Source of the DNA: CAZCTC01 sp964501335
GTDB taxonomy: Bacteria; Chloroflexota; Anaerolineae; B4-G1; SLSP01
Direction of reading: 5' to 3'
DNA length: 38,427 nucleotides
Assembly (NCBI GenBank): GCA_964501335.1
Contig: CAZCTC010000073.1
Coordinates: forward strand, 1-38,427
The notes beneath the pieces were generated by a model. That model did no database searches and was not told where the DNA came from. It saw only the letters and a list, made by a program, of their open reading frames with translations. Below, piece after piece: positions 21,598 through 27,982 of this stretch (positions are counted from its first letter, which is position 1; each line of letters begins with the position of its first letter). A program made the position numbers and the translations under genes.

Positions 21598-21888
21598 ATG
21601 TTAATTGCCAAAGTGATTGGAACCACCGTCTCTACCATCAAAGACCCCAAACTGGTGGGGCAAAAGTTGCTCATTCTGCGGCAGGCTGATGAACGGGGCG
21701 TCGTTTCCGGCAAACCCTACGTGGCGATCGATACGGTGGATGCCGGGGTCGGTGACCTGGTGTTGACCTGTGCCGGCTCTTCGGCCCGACAAACCGCGCT
21801 CACGAAAGATACCCCGGTAGACACCGTGATCATGGCGATCATTGATTCCCTGCAAATTGACGGCGAATCCGTCTTCAAGAAATCGTAA
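21598..21888 (+). CDS. BMC-P shell vertex protein (EutN/CcmL family), first copy
   Basis: A 96-residue single-domain pentameric shell protein that caps the vertices of the microcompartment. It has the family start MLIAKVIGTTVSTIKDPKL, the KLLILRQ strand, AIDTVDAGVGDLVLTCAGSS and the closing AIIDSL. Length and motifs are normal. TTAGGAG overlapping the deoC stop codon gives coupled translation, and the aldehyde dehydrogenase starts 8 bp later. One of three BMC-P genes in the operon; the three differ enough that they may have distinct places or partners. Confidence 0.93.
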   Translation: MLIAKVIGTTVSTIKDPKLVGQKLLILRQADERGVVSGKPYVAIDTVDAGVGDLVLTCAGSSARQTALTKDTPVDTVIMAIIDSLQIDGESVFKKS

Positions 21889-21896
21889 GCAGCCCT

Positions 21897-23363
21897 ATGG
21901 CACTCGACAAAGATCTCGCCTCAATACAGGAAGCACGCGAACTGGCCCAACGGGCCCATGAGGCCTGGAAAAGCTGGAGTCACGCCTCGCAGGCCGAAGT
22001 GGATCGGGTATGCGCGGCGATGGCCGAGGCCGGGTATCAGGCCGCGGAACGGCTGGGCCGGATGGCGCAGGAAGAGACCGGCTTCGGGGTCGCGGCTCAC
22101 AAGAAGCTCAAGAACGAATTCGGTTCGCTGCGAGTATGGGAGAGCCTCCGCGATGTGAAAACGGTAGGGGTGCTGCGGCACGATCCTGAACATCGCTTGT
22201 ATGAAATTGCCTGGCCGATGGGCGTGGTGGTGGGGTTGGTGCCCTCCACCAATCCCACCTCCACGGCGTTTTTCAAATCGCTTATTGCCGTCAAGGCCCG
22301 GAATGCGATTGTGTTTACGCCGCATCCTTCCGCCGCGCGTTGCACGTATGAAGCTGTCCACACGATGGCGATTGCCGCCGAAAATGCGGGCGCTCCGCGA
22401 GGCTTGATCAGCTGCATGCAGCAGATTGCGTTGCAGGGTACCCAGGAATTGATGTCGCACAAGCTGACGGCGCTCATCCTGGCGACCGGCGGTACGCCGA
22501 TGGTGCGCGCGGCGCATTCGACCGGCAAGCCCGCGTATGGTGTGGGGCCGGGGAACGTGCCGGTCTATGTGGATCGCAGCGCGGATATCGAAAAGGCCGC
22601 CCGTTACATTGTGGCCTCGAAGGCATTCGATTACTCCACCATTTGCGCGACGGAGCAGGCGGTCATTGCCGACCGGCCCGTGGCCCGGCGTCTGGCGGAA
22701 CTGATGCAGCAAGAGGGCGCCTATTTTACCAGCGAGCAAGAGACCGCTTTGCTGCGCCCGCTGATTTTCAATCCCGACGGCAGTATGAATACCAAAGTGG
22801 TCGCCAAATCCGCGCCGTATATCGCGGCGTTTGCGGGCTTCAAAGTGCCGGCCGACACGCGCGTGCTGGTGACGCCGCTCTCGCAGGTGGGGAAACAGGA
22901 ACCGCTTTCCCACGAAAAATTGACCACGGTGTTGGGCTGGTACGAAGTGGACGGCTGGGAGCAGGGCTGCGAGGTTTCGTTGGCGATGATTGAGGCCGGG
23001 GGGCGCGGCCATACGCAGATTATCTATGCCAACGATGAACGGGTCATTATGGCTTTTGGTCTGGAAAAACCCGTTTTTCGTATCCTGGTCAATACAATGG
23101 GGACGCTGGGCGCCATTGGCCTGACCACCGGCCTGATGCCGTCGCTGACCCTCGGATCGGGTGGGGTGGGCGGCTCGATCACCGGCGATAATGTGACCGC
23201 TCATCACCTGCTCAATATCAAGCGGCTGGCCTACGAAATGTACAGCCCGCCGTTGGACGCTTTACAGTCCGGGCCTCCCCTGCCTGGCCCCTCACCGGAA
23301 GAAATTGAGCGGGTGGTCCGGCAGGTGCTCAATGAAATTTTGGACAGCAAACGCTCTTATTAA
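21897..23363 (+). CDS. CoA-acylating aldehyde dehydrogenase, BMC signature enzyme
   Basis: A 488-residue PduP/EutE/AdhE-type dehydrogenase expected to oxidise acetaldehyde from DeoC to acetyl-CoA with NAD+ and CoA. The catalytic Cys is Cys250 in FDYSTICATEQAV, closer in wording to the AdhE aldehyde domain than to PduP. GVVVGLVPSTNPTSTAFFKS and GVGPGNVPVYVD are the cofactor-domain motifs. The tail carries a Pro-rich linker (PPLPGPSPE) and an amphipathic helix EEIERVVRQVLNEIL: a C-terminal encapsulation peptide. The SD is weak, so coupling to the upstream BMC-P gene is likely. It ends in an AGTAGACAG repeat. No alcohol dehydrogenase for NAD recycling is seen in the operon. Confidence 0.92.
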   Translation: MALDKDLASIQEARELAQRAHEAWKSWSHASQAEVDRVCAAMAEAGYQAAERLGRMAQEETGFGVAAHKKLKNEFGSLRVWESLRDVKTVGVLRHDPEHRLYEIAWPMGVVVGLVPSTNPTSTAFFKSLIAVKARNAIVFTPHPSAARCTYEAVHTMAIAAENAGAPRGLISCMQQIALQGTQELMSHKLTALILATGGTPMVRAAHSTGKPAYGVGPGNVPVYVDRSADIEKAARYIVASKAFDYSTICATEQAVIADRPVARRLAELMQQEGAYFTSEQETALLRPLIFNPDGSMNTKVVAKSAPYIAAFAGFKVPADTRVLVTPLSQVGKQEPLSHEKLTTVLGWYEVDGWEQGCEVSLAMIEAGGRGHTQIIYANDERVIMAFGLEKPVFRILVNTMGTLGAIGLTTGLMPSLTLGSGGVGGSITGDNVTAHHLLNIKRLAYEMYSPPLDALQSGPPLPGPSPEEIERVVRQVLNEILDSKRSY

Positions 23364-23394
23364 GTAGACAGTAGCAAGTAGACAGTAGACAGGA
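23361..23394. repeat. AGTAGACAG short repeat after the aldehyde dehydrogenase gene
   Basis: It begins at the TAA stop codon: AAGTAGACAGTAGC, AAGTAGACAGTAGACAGG. It lies in the 125-bp gap before the BMC-H gene, the second widest gap in the operon. Confidence 0.7.
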
Positions 23395-23488
23395 AAAAAC
23401 ATCACCTTACGAGTTTCGTTGTGGTGAAGTGAACCATCAAAAACATTGATTTTGTGAAGCAAAGCAAAGTGAAAGGAAAGGAATAAAC

Positions 23489-23818
23489 ATGGCTCTCGAT
23501 TCTTCTTTGATTGCGCTGGGTATGGTAGAAACGCGTGGGTTGGTAGGCGCTATTGAAGCTGCCGACGCGATGGTGAAGGCCGCCAATGTGGTGTTGATTG
23601 GCTCGGAATATGTCGGCGGCGGCTATGTCACAGTGATGGTGCGCGGTGACGTGGGCGCGGTGAAAGCCGCCACGGATGCCGGCGCGGCGGCGGCCAAGCG
23701 GGTGGGCGAAGTGGTGTCGGTCCATGTGATTCCGCGCCCGCACGGCGATGTGGAAATGATCCTGCCGCAACGTTCTAAGGGTAGCATCAACGGAAAAACT
23801 ACCGAAAGCGCCGAGTAG
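23489..23818 (+). CDS. BMC-H hexameric shell protein
   Basis: A 109-residue single-domain facet protein of the PduA/CcmK family. ALGMVETRGLVGAIEAADAM, KAANVVLIGSEYVGGGYVTV and VRGDVGAVKAATDAGAAAA are canonical, as is VVSVHVIPRPHGDVEMIL at the end of the domain. It forms the main facet tiles with a central pore that passes substrates. A strong SD (GAAAGGAAAGG) suits the highest-abundance protein of the shell. It is the only BMC-H gene in the locus, so facets should be mostly homogeneous, with the BMC-T as second tile. Confidence 0.96.
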   Translation: MALDSSLIALGMVETRGLVGAIEAADAMVKAANVVLIGSEYVGGGYVTVMVRGDVGAVKAATDAGAAAAKRVGEVVSVHVIPRPHGDVEMILPQRSKGSINGKTTESAE

Positions 23819-23824
23819 TCGTTC

Positions 23825-24697
23825 ATGGGAGCGATGGAAGTGCCGGTAACGGCTCCACGGGATCTGGCCCGGTATCTATCCCAGGCTGAGGCGGTGATTT
23901 TGCCTCGCCGGTTGTCTGAGCAAGCCCCGGCCACCCCGGTGGCCCGCGAGACCAAGCTCCGGGTGGGGGTGGATTTGGGGACAGCTTACCTGGTGTTGGT
24001 GGTCACGGATGAGGCCGGGACGCCGCTGGCCGGTGAATGGCAATTCGCGCAGGTGGTGCGCGATGGGTTGGTGGTAGATTTTATCGGGGCTACCGATCTT
24101 TTGCGCGGCATGAAGCAGCGCGTCGAACAACGCATCGGGCGTGAGTTGACTCATGCCGCCAGCGGCTATCCGCCGGGAGTGCCGCTGGCCGAGGTGCGTT
24201 CTACGGCCCATGTGGTCGAAGCCGCCGGGATGGATTGCTCCGGTCTGATTGATGAACCCAGCGGGGCCAACAATGTGTTGCAGCTGCGTGAGGGCGTCAT
24301 TGTCGATGTGGGCGGCGGCACCACGGGGATTGCTGTTTTACAAGACGGCAAAGTGGTTTATACAGCTGATGAATCCACCGGGGGCACTCATTTCTCTTTA
24401 GTGATCGCCGGCTCGTTGGGCATCAGTTTTGAGGAAGCCGAAGCCTTGAAAACGAATCCGGCGGAGCACACCCGGTTGCTGCCGGTGGTGCGCCCGGTGA
24501 TGGAAAAGGTTGCCAGCATTACCGCACGGCATATTCGCGGCCGGGGCATCCAACTGGTTACTCTGGTGGGCGGCACCTCGGCTTTTACCGGCATGGCCGG
24601 GGTGGTACAACAGTATATCGGGATTCCCACGCAAGTGGTACATCCGCCGGTCTTTGTCACCCCGCTGGGGTTGGCCTTACACGATCCGGCTCAGTAA
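23825..24697 (+). CDS. EutJ-like actin/Hsp70-fold protein
   Basis: A 290-residue protein related to EutJ, found in many ethanolamine- and aldehyde-type microcompartment loci. The ATPase-fold motifs are visible: phosphate-1 VGVDLGTAYLVLVV (near 48), phosphate-2 VIVDVGGGTTGIAVL (near 158) and the adenosine motif LVTLVGGTSAFTGM (near 240). The biochemical role in microcompartments is not settled; an assembly chaperone or activase role is usually proposed. No SD fits ATG 23825, six bases after the BMC-H stop; the second ATG (23834) has GGGAG very close. Translation is probably coupled to the shell gene. Confidence 0.88.
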   Translation: MGAMEVPVTAPRDLARYLSQAEAVILPRRLSEQAPATPVARETKLRVGVDLGTAYLVLVVTDEAGTPLAGEWQFAQVVRDGLVVDFIGATDLLRGMKQRVEQRIGRELTHAASGYPPGVPLAEVRSTAHVVEAAGMDCSGLIDEPSGANNVLQLREGVIVDVGGGTTGIAVLQDGKVVYTADESTGGTHFSLVIAGSLGISFEEAEALKTNPAEHTRLLPVVRPVMEKVASITARHIRGRGIQLVTLVGGTSAFTGMAGVVQQYIGIPTQVVHPPVFVTPLGLALHDPAQ

Positions 24698-24720
24698 CTT
24701 TGCAGGTTGTGGAGAATAGG

Positions 24721-25350
24721 ATGAGCGAAGCTTTTTCATTACGCTGTTATTGCTACCTGGATAGAATGCAGCCGCAGTTTGCGGCTTTTATCGGCACTGT
24801 AACCCAGGGCGACCTGCCCACCGAGGGGATGGCGGCGCTGTATGTGGAAATGGCCCCAGGGAATGAGGTCTTTCGGATGGTGGACATTGCCGTGAAGGCC
24901 ACTGAGGCCCGGCCGGGGGCACAGATTGTCGAACGCGAATTCGGTATGTTTGAGGTACATTCGTTGAGCCAGGCGGCCGTATTGGAAGCGGGCAATGTGG
25001 TGCTCTCACGTCTGGGGTTGCAGGTAGAAGACCGTATCCGTCCGCAGGTGGTTTCCACGCAGGTGATCACGCGCATTGACCCTTATCAATCGCAACTGCT
25101 GAATCGCTTCCGCCGGGGGAGTATGCTGGTGCCCGGCGAAACGTTGCTGGTGTTGGAATGTGCACCGGCAGCTTATATCAATTATGCCTGCAACGAGGCC
25201 GAAAAGAAGGCCAGCATTAAGCTGCTGCACGTCTCTTCGGTGGGGCGTTTTGGGCGCATGTGGTTGAGCGGCTCGGAAGCCGAAATCGTGACGGCCCGCG
25301 ACGCCGCTACCCGCGCGCTGGAAAGCCTGAGCGGCCGGGCCGGCGCCTGA
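24721..25350 (+). CDS. BMC-T tandem-domain trimeric shell protein
   Basis: A 209-residue shell protein made of two BMC domains in tandem. The first (about residues 1-95) has FSLRCYCYLDRMQPQFAAFI and MVDIAVKATEARPGAQIVER; the second (about 105-205) has RRGSMLVPGETLLVLECAPA, AEKKASIKLLHVSSVG and GSEAEIVTARDAATRALESL. Tandem trimers form pseudohexameric tiles with a larger, sometimes gated, pore suited to cofactors. The ATG at 24721 is chosen for GGAG at 24711-24714; a TTG at 24700 would add seven residues. It is the only BMC-T gene in the window, so it is the likely route for CoA or NAD if these cross the shell. Confidence 0.88.
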   Translation: MSEAFSLRCYCYLDRMQPQFAAFIGTVTQGDLPTEGMAALYVEMAPGNEVFRMVDIAVKATEARPGAQIVEREFGMFEVHSLSQAAVLEAGNVVLSRLGLQVEDRIRPQVVSTQVITRIDPYQSQLLNRFRRGSMLVPGETLLVLECAPAAYINYACNEAEKKASIKLLHVSSVGRFGRMWLSGSEAEIVTARDAATRALESLSGRAGA

Positions 25351-25372
25351 GTCTCATTGCCAGGGGGATACA

Positions 25373-25783
25373 ATGCCCAAAGTTTTTTATACTGAAACTG
25401 ACATTGAGGACATGGTGAAACGTGGCACTATGTCGTTAGAGATCAATGATAACGTCGTGCTGACCGATCTGGCTTACGAGAAGGCGCAGCGCCTGGGCCT
25501 GAAACTGGTACAGGATAAACCGGAAAATCCGCCGGCGGCACCAGTGCGACCTTATGTAGCGAACTCTTTGCAACCGCCCAAGCCGGCGGAGAGTTATTCG
25601 CGGCTGGAGGCGCCGCCACGGGTTGAGGCACCACGCCCGGTGGTCGTTCCGGCGGCCACGGCTACACCCGATCTGGCGCAGCGGATTCGCAGTGCCGTGC
25701 TGGCGCGCCTGGGCAGCCAGGTGGATGGGGCGCTGTTGGATGTCATCATTCAGCGCGTGCTGGCCAGCACGGGGGGCAAGTAA
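25373..25783 (+). CDS. Putative microcompartment cargo-adaptor/scaffold protein
   Basis: A 136-residue protein in three parts. Residues 1-47 are a small conserved-looking domain (FYTETDIEDMVKRGTMSLEI, NVVLTDLAYEKAQRLGLKLV) similar in pattern to the N-terminus of EutQ. Residues 48-97 are a Pro/Ala-rich flexible linker. Residues 98-136 form two amphipathic helices, the last of which (LLDVIIQRVLAS) resembles the encapsulation helices of the RpiB-, DeoC- and dehydrogenase-like proteins. No catalytic motif is seen. The modular form suggests an adaptor between cargo and shell rather than an enzyme; this is inference. AGGGGG precedes the ATG. It lies between the BMC-T and BMC-P genes. Confidence 0.75.
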   Translation: MPKVFYTETDIEDMVKRGTMSLEINDNVVLTDLAYEKAQRLGLKLVQDKPENPPAAPVRPYVANSLQPPKPAESYSRLEAPPRVEAPRPVVVPAATATPDLAQRIRSAVLARLGSQVDGALLDVIIQRVLASTGGK

Positions 25784-25788
25784 CCACG

Positions 25789-26109
25789 ATGTTATTAGGC
25801 AGAGTTCTCGGCACTGCCGTTTGTACGCTCAAATATCCCGGCACCGAAGGTTTGAAGCTGCTGCTGGTGCAGCCGTTGAATAAAAAACTGGAGCCGGTTG
25901 GCGGGCTGCAAGTCGCCGCTGATGTGGTAGAGGCCGGCGTGGGGGATCTATGCATGATGGTGCGTTCGCGCGAGGCGGCGTTGGCCCTGCCGGATGTGAA
26001 ATTCGTGCCGATTGACCTGACGCTGGTGGGCATCGTGGATGATTTGAACGTGGTGGCTGAGGAGACGGTTGAACTGATGTTAGAACCTGGCTGGAACCAG
26101 TTTGCTTAA
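25789..26109 (+). CDS. BMC-P shell vertex protein, second copy
   Basis: A 106-residue EutN/CcmL-family pentamer protein. The fold markers are MLLGRVLGTAVCTLKYPG, LKLLLVQPLN, AADVVEAGVGDLCMMVRS and GIVDDL. It is about ten residues longer than the other two because of a C-terminal tail (VELMLEPGWNQFA). Only a weak SD lies in the 5-bp gap after the adaptor gene, which implies coupling. It is followed 9 bp later by the third BMC-P gene. Confidence 0.93.
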   Translation: MLLGRVLGTAVCTLKYPGTEGLKLLLVQPLNKKLEPVGGLQVAADVVEAGVGDLCMMVRSREAALALPDVKFVPIDLTLVGIVDDLNVVAEETVELMLEPGWNQFA

Positions 26110-26118
26110 GAGGCGACC

Positions 26119-26391
26119 ATGATTTTGGCGAAAGTGTTAGGAACGGTCGTGACAACGATCAGTCATCCCTCTTTCAAACAGCGGCGATTGCTGATTGTGC
26201 AGCCGTTGGGAGTGCCGGGCGAAGCGCCAGGCGAAGATTTTATCGCATTGGATAATACGCAGGCCGGGATTGGGGATACGGTGTTGATCAACCGGGAAGG
26301 GGGCGCGGCGCGCCAGGTGCTTAACAACCCGGATGCCTGTGTGATATCGGTGATTGTGGGAATTGTGGATTCGGTGTATCTGGAAGGTTAA
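26119..26391 (+). CDS. BMC-P shell vertex protein, third copy
   Basis: A 90-residue EutN/CcmL-family protein with MILAKVLGTVVTTISHP, RLLIVQPLG, DFIALDNTQAGIGDTVLINR and VIVGIVDSVYL. AAGAGG precedes the ATG. Three BMC-P paralogues beside one BMC-H and one BMC-T is a common ratio in catabolic microcompartments; which one occupies the vertices cannot be told from sequence. Confidence 0.93.
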   Translation: MILAKVLGTVVTTISHPSFKQRRLLIVQPLGVPGEAPGEDFIALDNTQAGIGDTVLINREGGAARQVLNNPDACVISVIVGIVDSVYLEG

Positions 26392-26409
26392 AGTTCTAGG
26401 GAGGCAGGG

Positions 26410-26667
26410 ATGACAGAATTGGGCACGCAAAAGTCAGCGGCTGCCAGCATTCGGTTGGACAACCAGGAAGAAGTGAAGGTAGAAGGTTTCTTGAATGAAG
26501 CCGGGCAGAAGCAAATCCGTTTTTCGATTTGGAATCAGGACGAGATGGTGGGGCGTTCACTGACGCTTACAGAAAAAGAGCTGGTGGCTTTACTCGAGGC
26601 CGCCATTCAGGCGGGTATTTTGTCGCCTGATTTTATTGAGGGGCTGCAATCGTTCATTGTGATTTAG
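26410..26667 (+). CDS. Small unrecognised protein ending the microcompartment operon
   Basis: An 85-residue acidic protein without signal peptide or membrane segment. The first half is a predicted strand-rich region (ASIRLDNQEEVKVEGFLN, QIRFSIWNQDEMVGRSLTL); the second is helical (LTEKELVALLEAAIQAG, FIEGLQSFIVI). A clear SD (GGGAGG) and the position between the last shell gene and the operon terminator show it is expressed with the microcompartment. I do not recognise the family. It could be a small structural or regulatory accessory. Confidence 0.8.
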   Translation: MTELGTQKSAAASIRLDNQEEVKVEGFLNEAGQKQIRFSIWNQDEMVGRSLTLTEKELVALLEAAIQAGILSPDFIEGLQSFIVI

Positions 26668-26714
26668 CCCCGGGCGGTTGAAAGTGTTTTTGTAGAGAGC
26701 TTGTTTGAGTAGCG

Positions 26715-26752
26715 ACATCCCCGCACTGTAAGTGGTGCGGGGATGTTTTTTT
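26715..26752 (+). terminator. Intrinsic terminator of the microcompartment operon
   Basis: A perfect 12-bp stem (ACATCCCCGCAC 26715-26726 with GTGCGGGGATGT 26735-26746), an 8-nt loop and a run of seven T. It lies 48 bp after the last microcompartment ORF. Confidence 0.92.
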
Positions 26753-26863
26753 GTTGTAAAGGATACAGCTTGAGCCTGTGAAGTATTCCAAATACAAAGA
26801 GTTTAGGCGTCAGTGGCCCAACCTTTCACCGGCATACGGATTGGCCGAATCGCCAACGCGCTT

Positions 26864-27544
26864 TTATACCAGAAAAAGCTCCTCTCTGGGAAGTTCTTGC
26901 AGCGAAGTAATGACCGCTTTTACACCGGGAAGCTGGCGCAGCGAGTTGTGAGTTGCCGCCGGCCCCAACGCCGCCAGGTAACCAATCTGCGCTGCGGCCG
27001 CGGCCTGCAACCCGGCACGGGAATCTTCCACCACGACGCATTGTTGCGGCGGCAGGGCCAGGCGCGCAGCCGCCCGGAGGTAGATATCGGGTGCGGGTTT
27101 GTTGGGGAACGAATCGTCGTCGTAAACAATGTGAGACGGCTCAAACCAGCGTGTCAGCTGGAGTTGAGCGATGAAAAAATCCAGGTTACTGCGCCCCGAA
27201 GCCGTCGCAATCGTGCGTGGAATTCCGTGGGCGGCCAAAAATTCCAGTAATTCAACGGCGCCCGGCGAAAGCTGGAATGCCGCTCCCAAGGTCAAACAAC
27301 GGCGGCGATAGAGTTCTTCTTTCTGCTCAGTGAGCGCGTGCAATTCGGTCGCCGTCAAAGTCCGCCCGGTGAGATATTCCAAAATGTACCGGTTGGTTCG
27401 TCCGAGCACCTGATGGATCAGTTCTTCATCCGAGAGAGGCTTCCCCCGTAACGCGGCCGAAAAATCCCGCCAGGTATGTTCATGTAATTCGGTGTCCCAT
27501 AGGAGCACTCCGTTAAAATCAAAGATGAGACCATGATAAGACAT
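26864..27544 (-). CDS. HAD-family hydrolase, beta-phosphoglucomutase-like
   Basis: A 226-residue haloacid-dehalogenase-type protein. Motif I is GLIFDFNGVLL with nucleophile Asp9; the second position is Asn11 rather than the usual Asp general acid. Motif II is ATASGR, motif III the Lys in FPNKPAPDIYL, and motif IV VVVEDSRAGLQAA. A helical cap lies between motifs I and II. It is probably a phosphatase or phosphomutase acting on a sugar phosphate, but the Asn makes mutase chemistry less likely. ATG 27544 follows GAAAGGAAAG; an in-frame ATG at 27568 would add eight residues. It is convergent with the microcompartment operon, so a shared pathway is possible but unproven. Confidence 0.85.
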   Translation of the reverse strand: MSYHGLIFDFNGVLLWDTELHEHTWRDFSAALRGKPLSDEELIHQVLGRTNRYILEYLTGRTLTATELHALTEQKEELYRRRCLTLGAAFQLSPGAVELLEFLAAHGIPRTIATASGRSNLDFFIAQLQLTRWFEPSHIVYDDDSFPNKPAPDIYLRAAARLALPPQQCVVVEDSRAGLQAAAAAQIGYLAALGPAATHNSLRQLPGVKAVITSLQELPREELFLV

Positions 27545-27610
27545 AGAATTCCGCTTTCCTTTCTTCATTACGTCACATTACGTCATCACGTATAGATTAA
27601 CGTTTAATTT

Positions 27611-27797
27611 CGACCTGTGCGGTTGTTCCTTCGCAAAGATGAAAAACAGTTTTCGCGTCCCGCAACGGGTGCTTTCCTGGTAAAAAACGACGCGCTGTGC
27701 GAAGCAGGCGGAGAGGGTTATTTTTATTCATTTTTCGGCGGCTTTCTGAAGCCGCCGAAAAATGGCCTGTTCTTTTCCGGGCTAACCGCACATGTCG
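27611..27797 (+). repeat. Dispersed hairpin repeat, copy 12, best-preserved termini
   Basis: CGACCTGTGCGGTT at the left end (27611-27624) and AACCGCACATGTCG at the right end (27784-27797) form a 14-bp terminal inverted repeat with one mismatch. TTTAATTT lies directly outside both ends (27603-27610 and 27798-27805). Body: CGCGTCCCGCAACGGG, GACGCGCTGTGCGAAGCAGG, GAGAGGG. A perfect 16-bp hairpin spans 27729-27764 (stem CATTTTTCGGCGGCTT, loop TCTG). Confidence 0.9.
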
Positions 27798-27919
27798 TTT
27801 AATTTTACATCCTTACCGGCGCCGGCATCCATTGTACTACAAATCCCCCATCCGTTCCATCGAAGAACTGCCCGTCATGACAGTCAATTCCAGGGGGCGG
27901 TGAGGGGGTAAAAGAAAGA

Positions 27920-27937
27920 GCCGGCATCTCTGCCGGC
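27920..27937 (-). terminator. Terminator of the flavoenzyme-amidohydrolase operon
   Basis: A 7-bp stem GCCGGCA/TGCCGGC with a 4-nt loop. On the minus strand it is followed by TCTTTCTTTT. It lies 46 bp beyond the amidohydrolase stop codon. Confidence 0.75.
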
Positions 27938-27982
27938 CTCGTTATCACCCCTCTCAATCAGACCGTTCGTTTCTTTTCCTCT

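Noticed and set aside
21921..23207. Minus-strand frame of 428 residues opposite the aldehyde dehydrogenase
   Set aside because: It is a His/Arg-rich shadow of a clearly conserved dehydrogenase gene.
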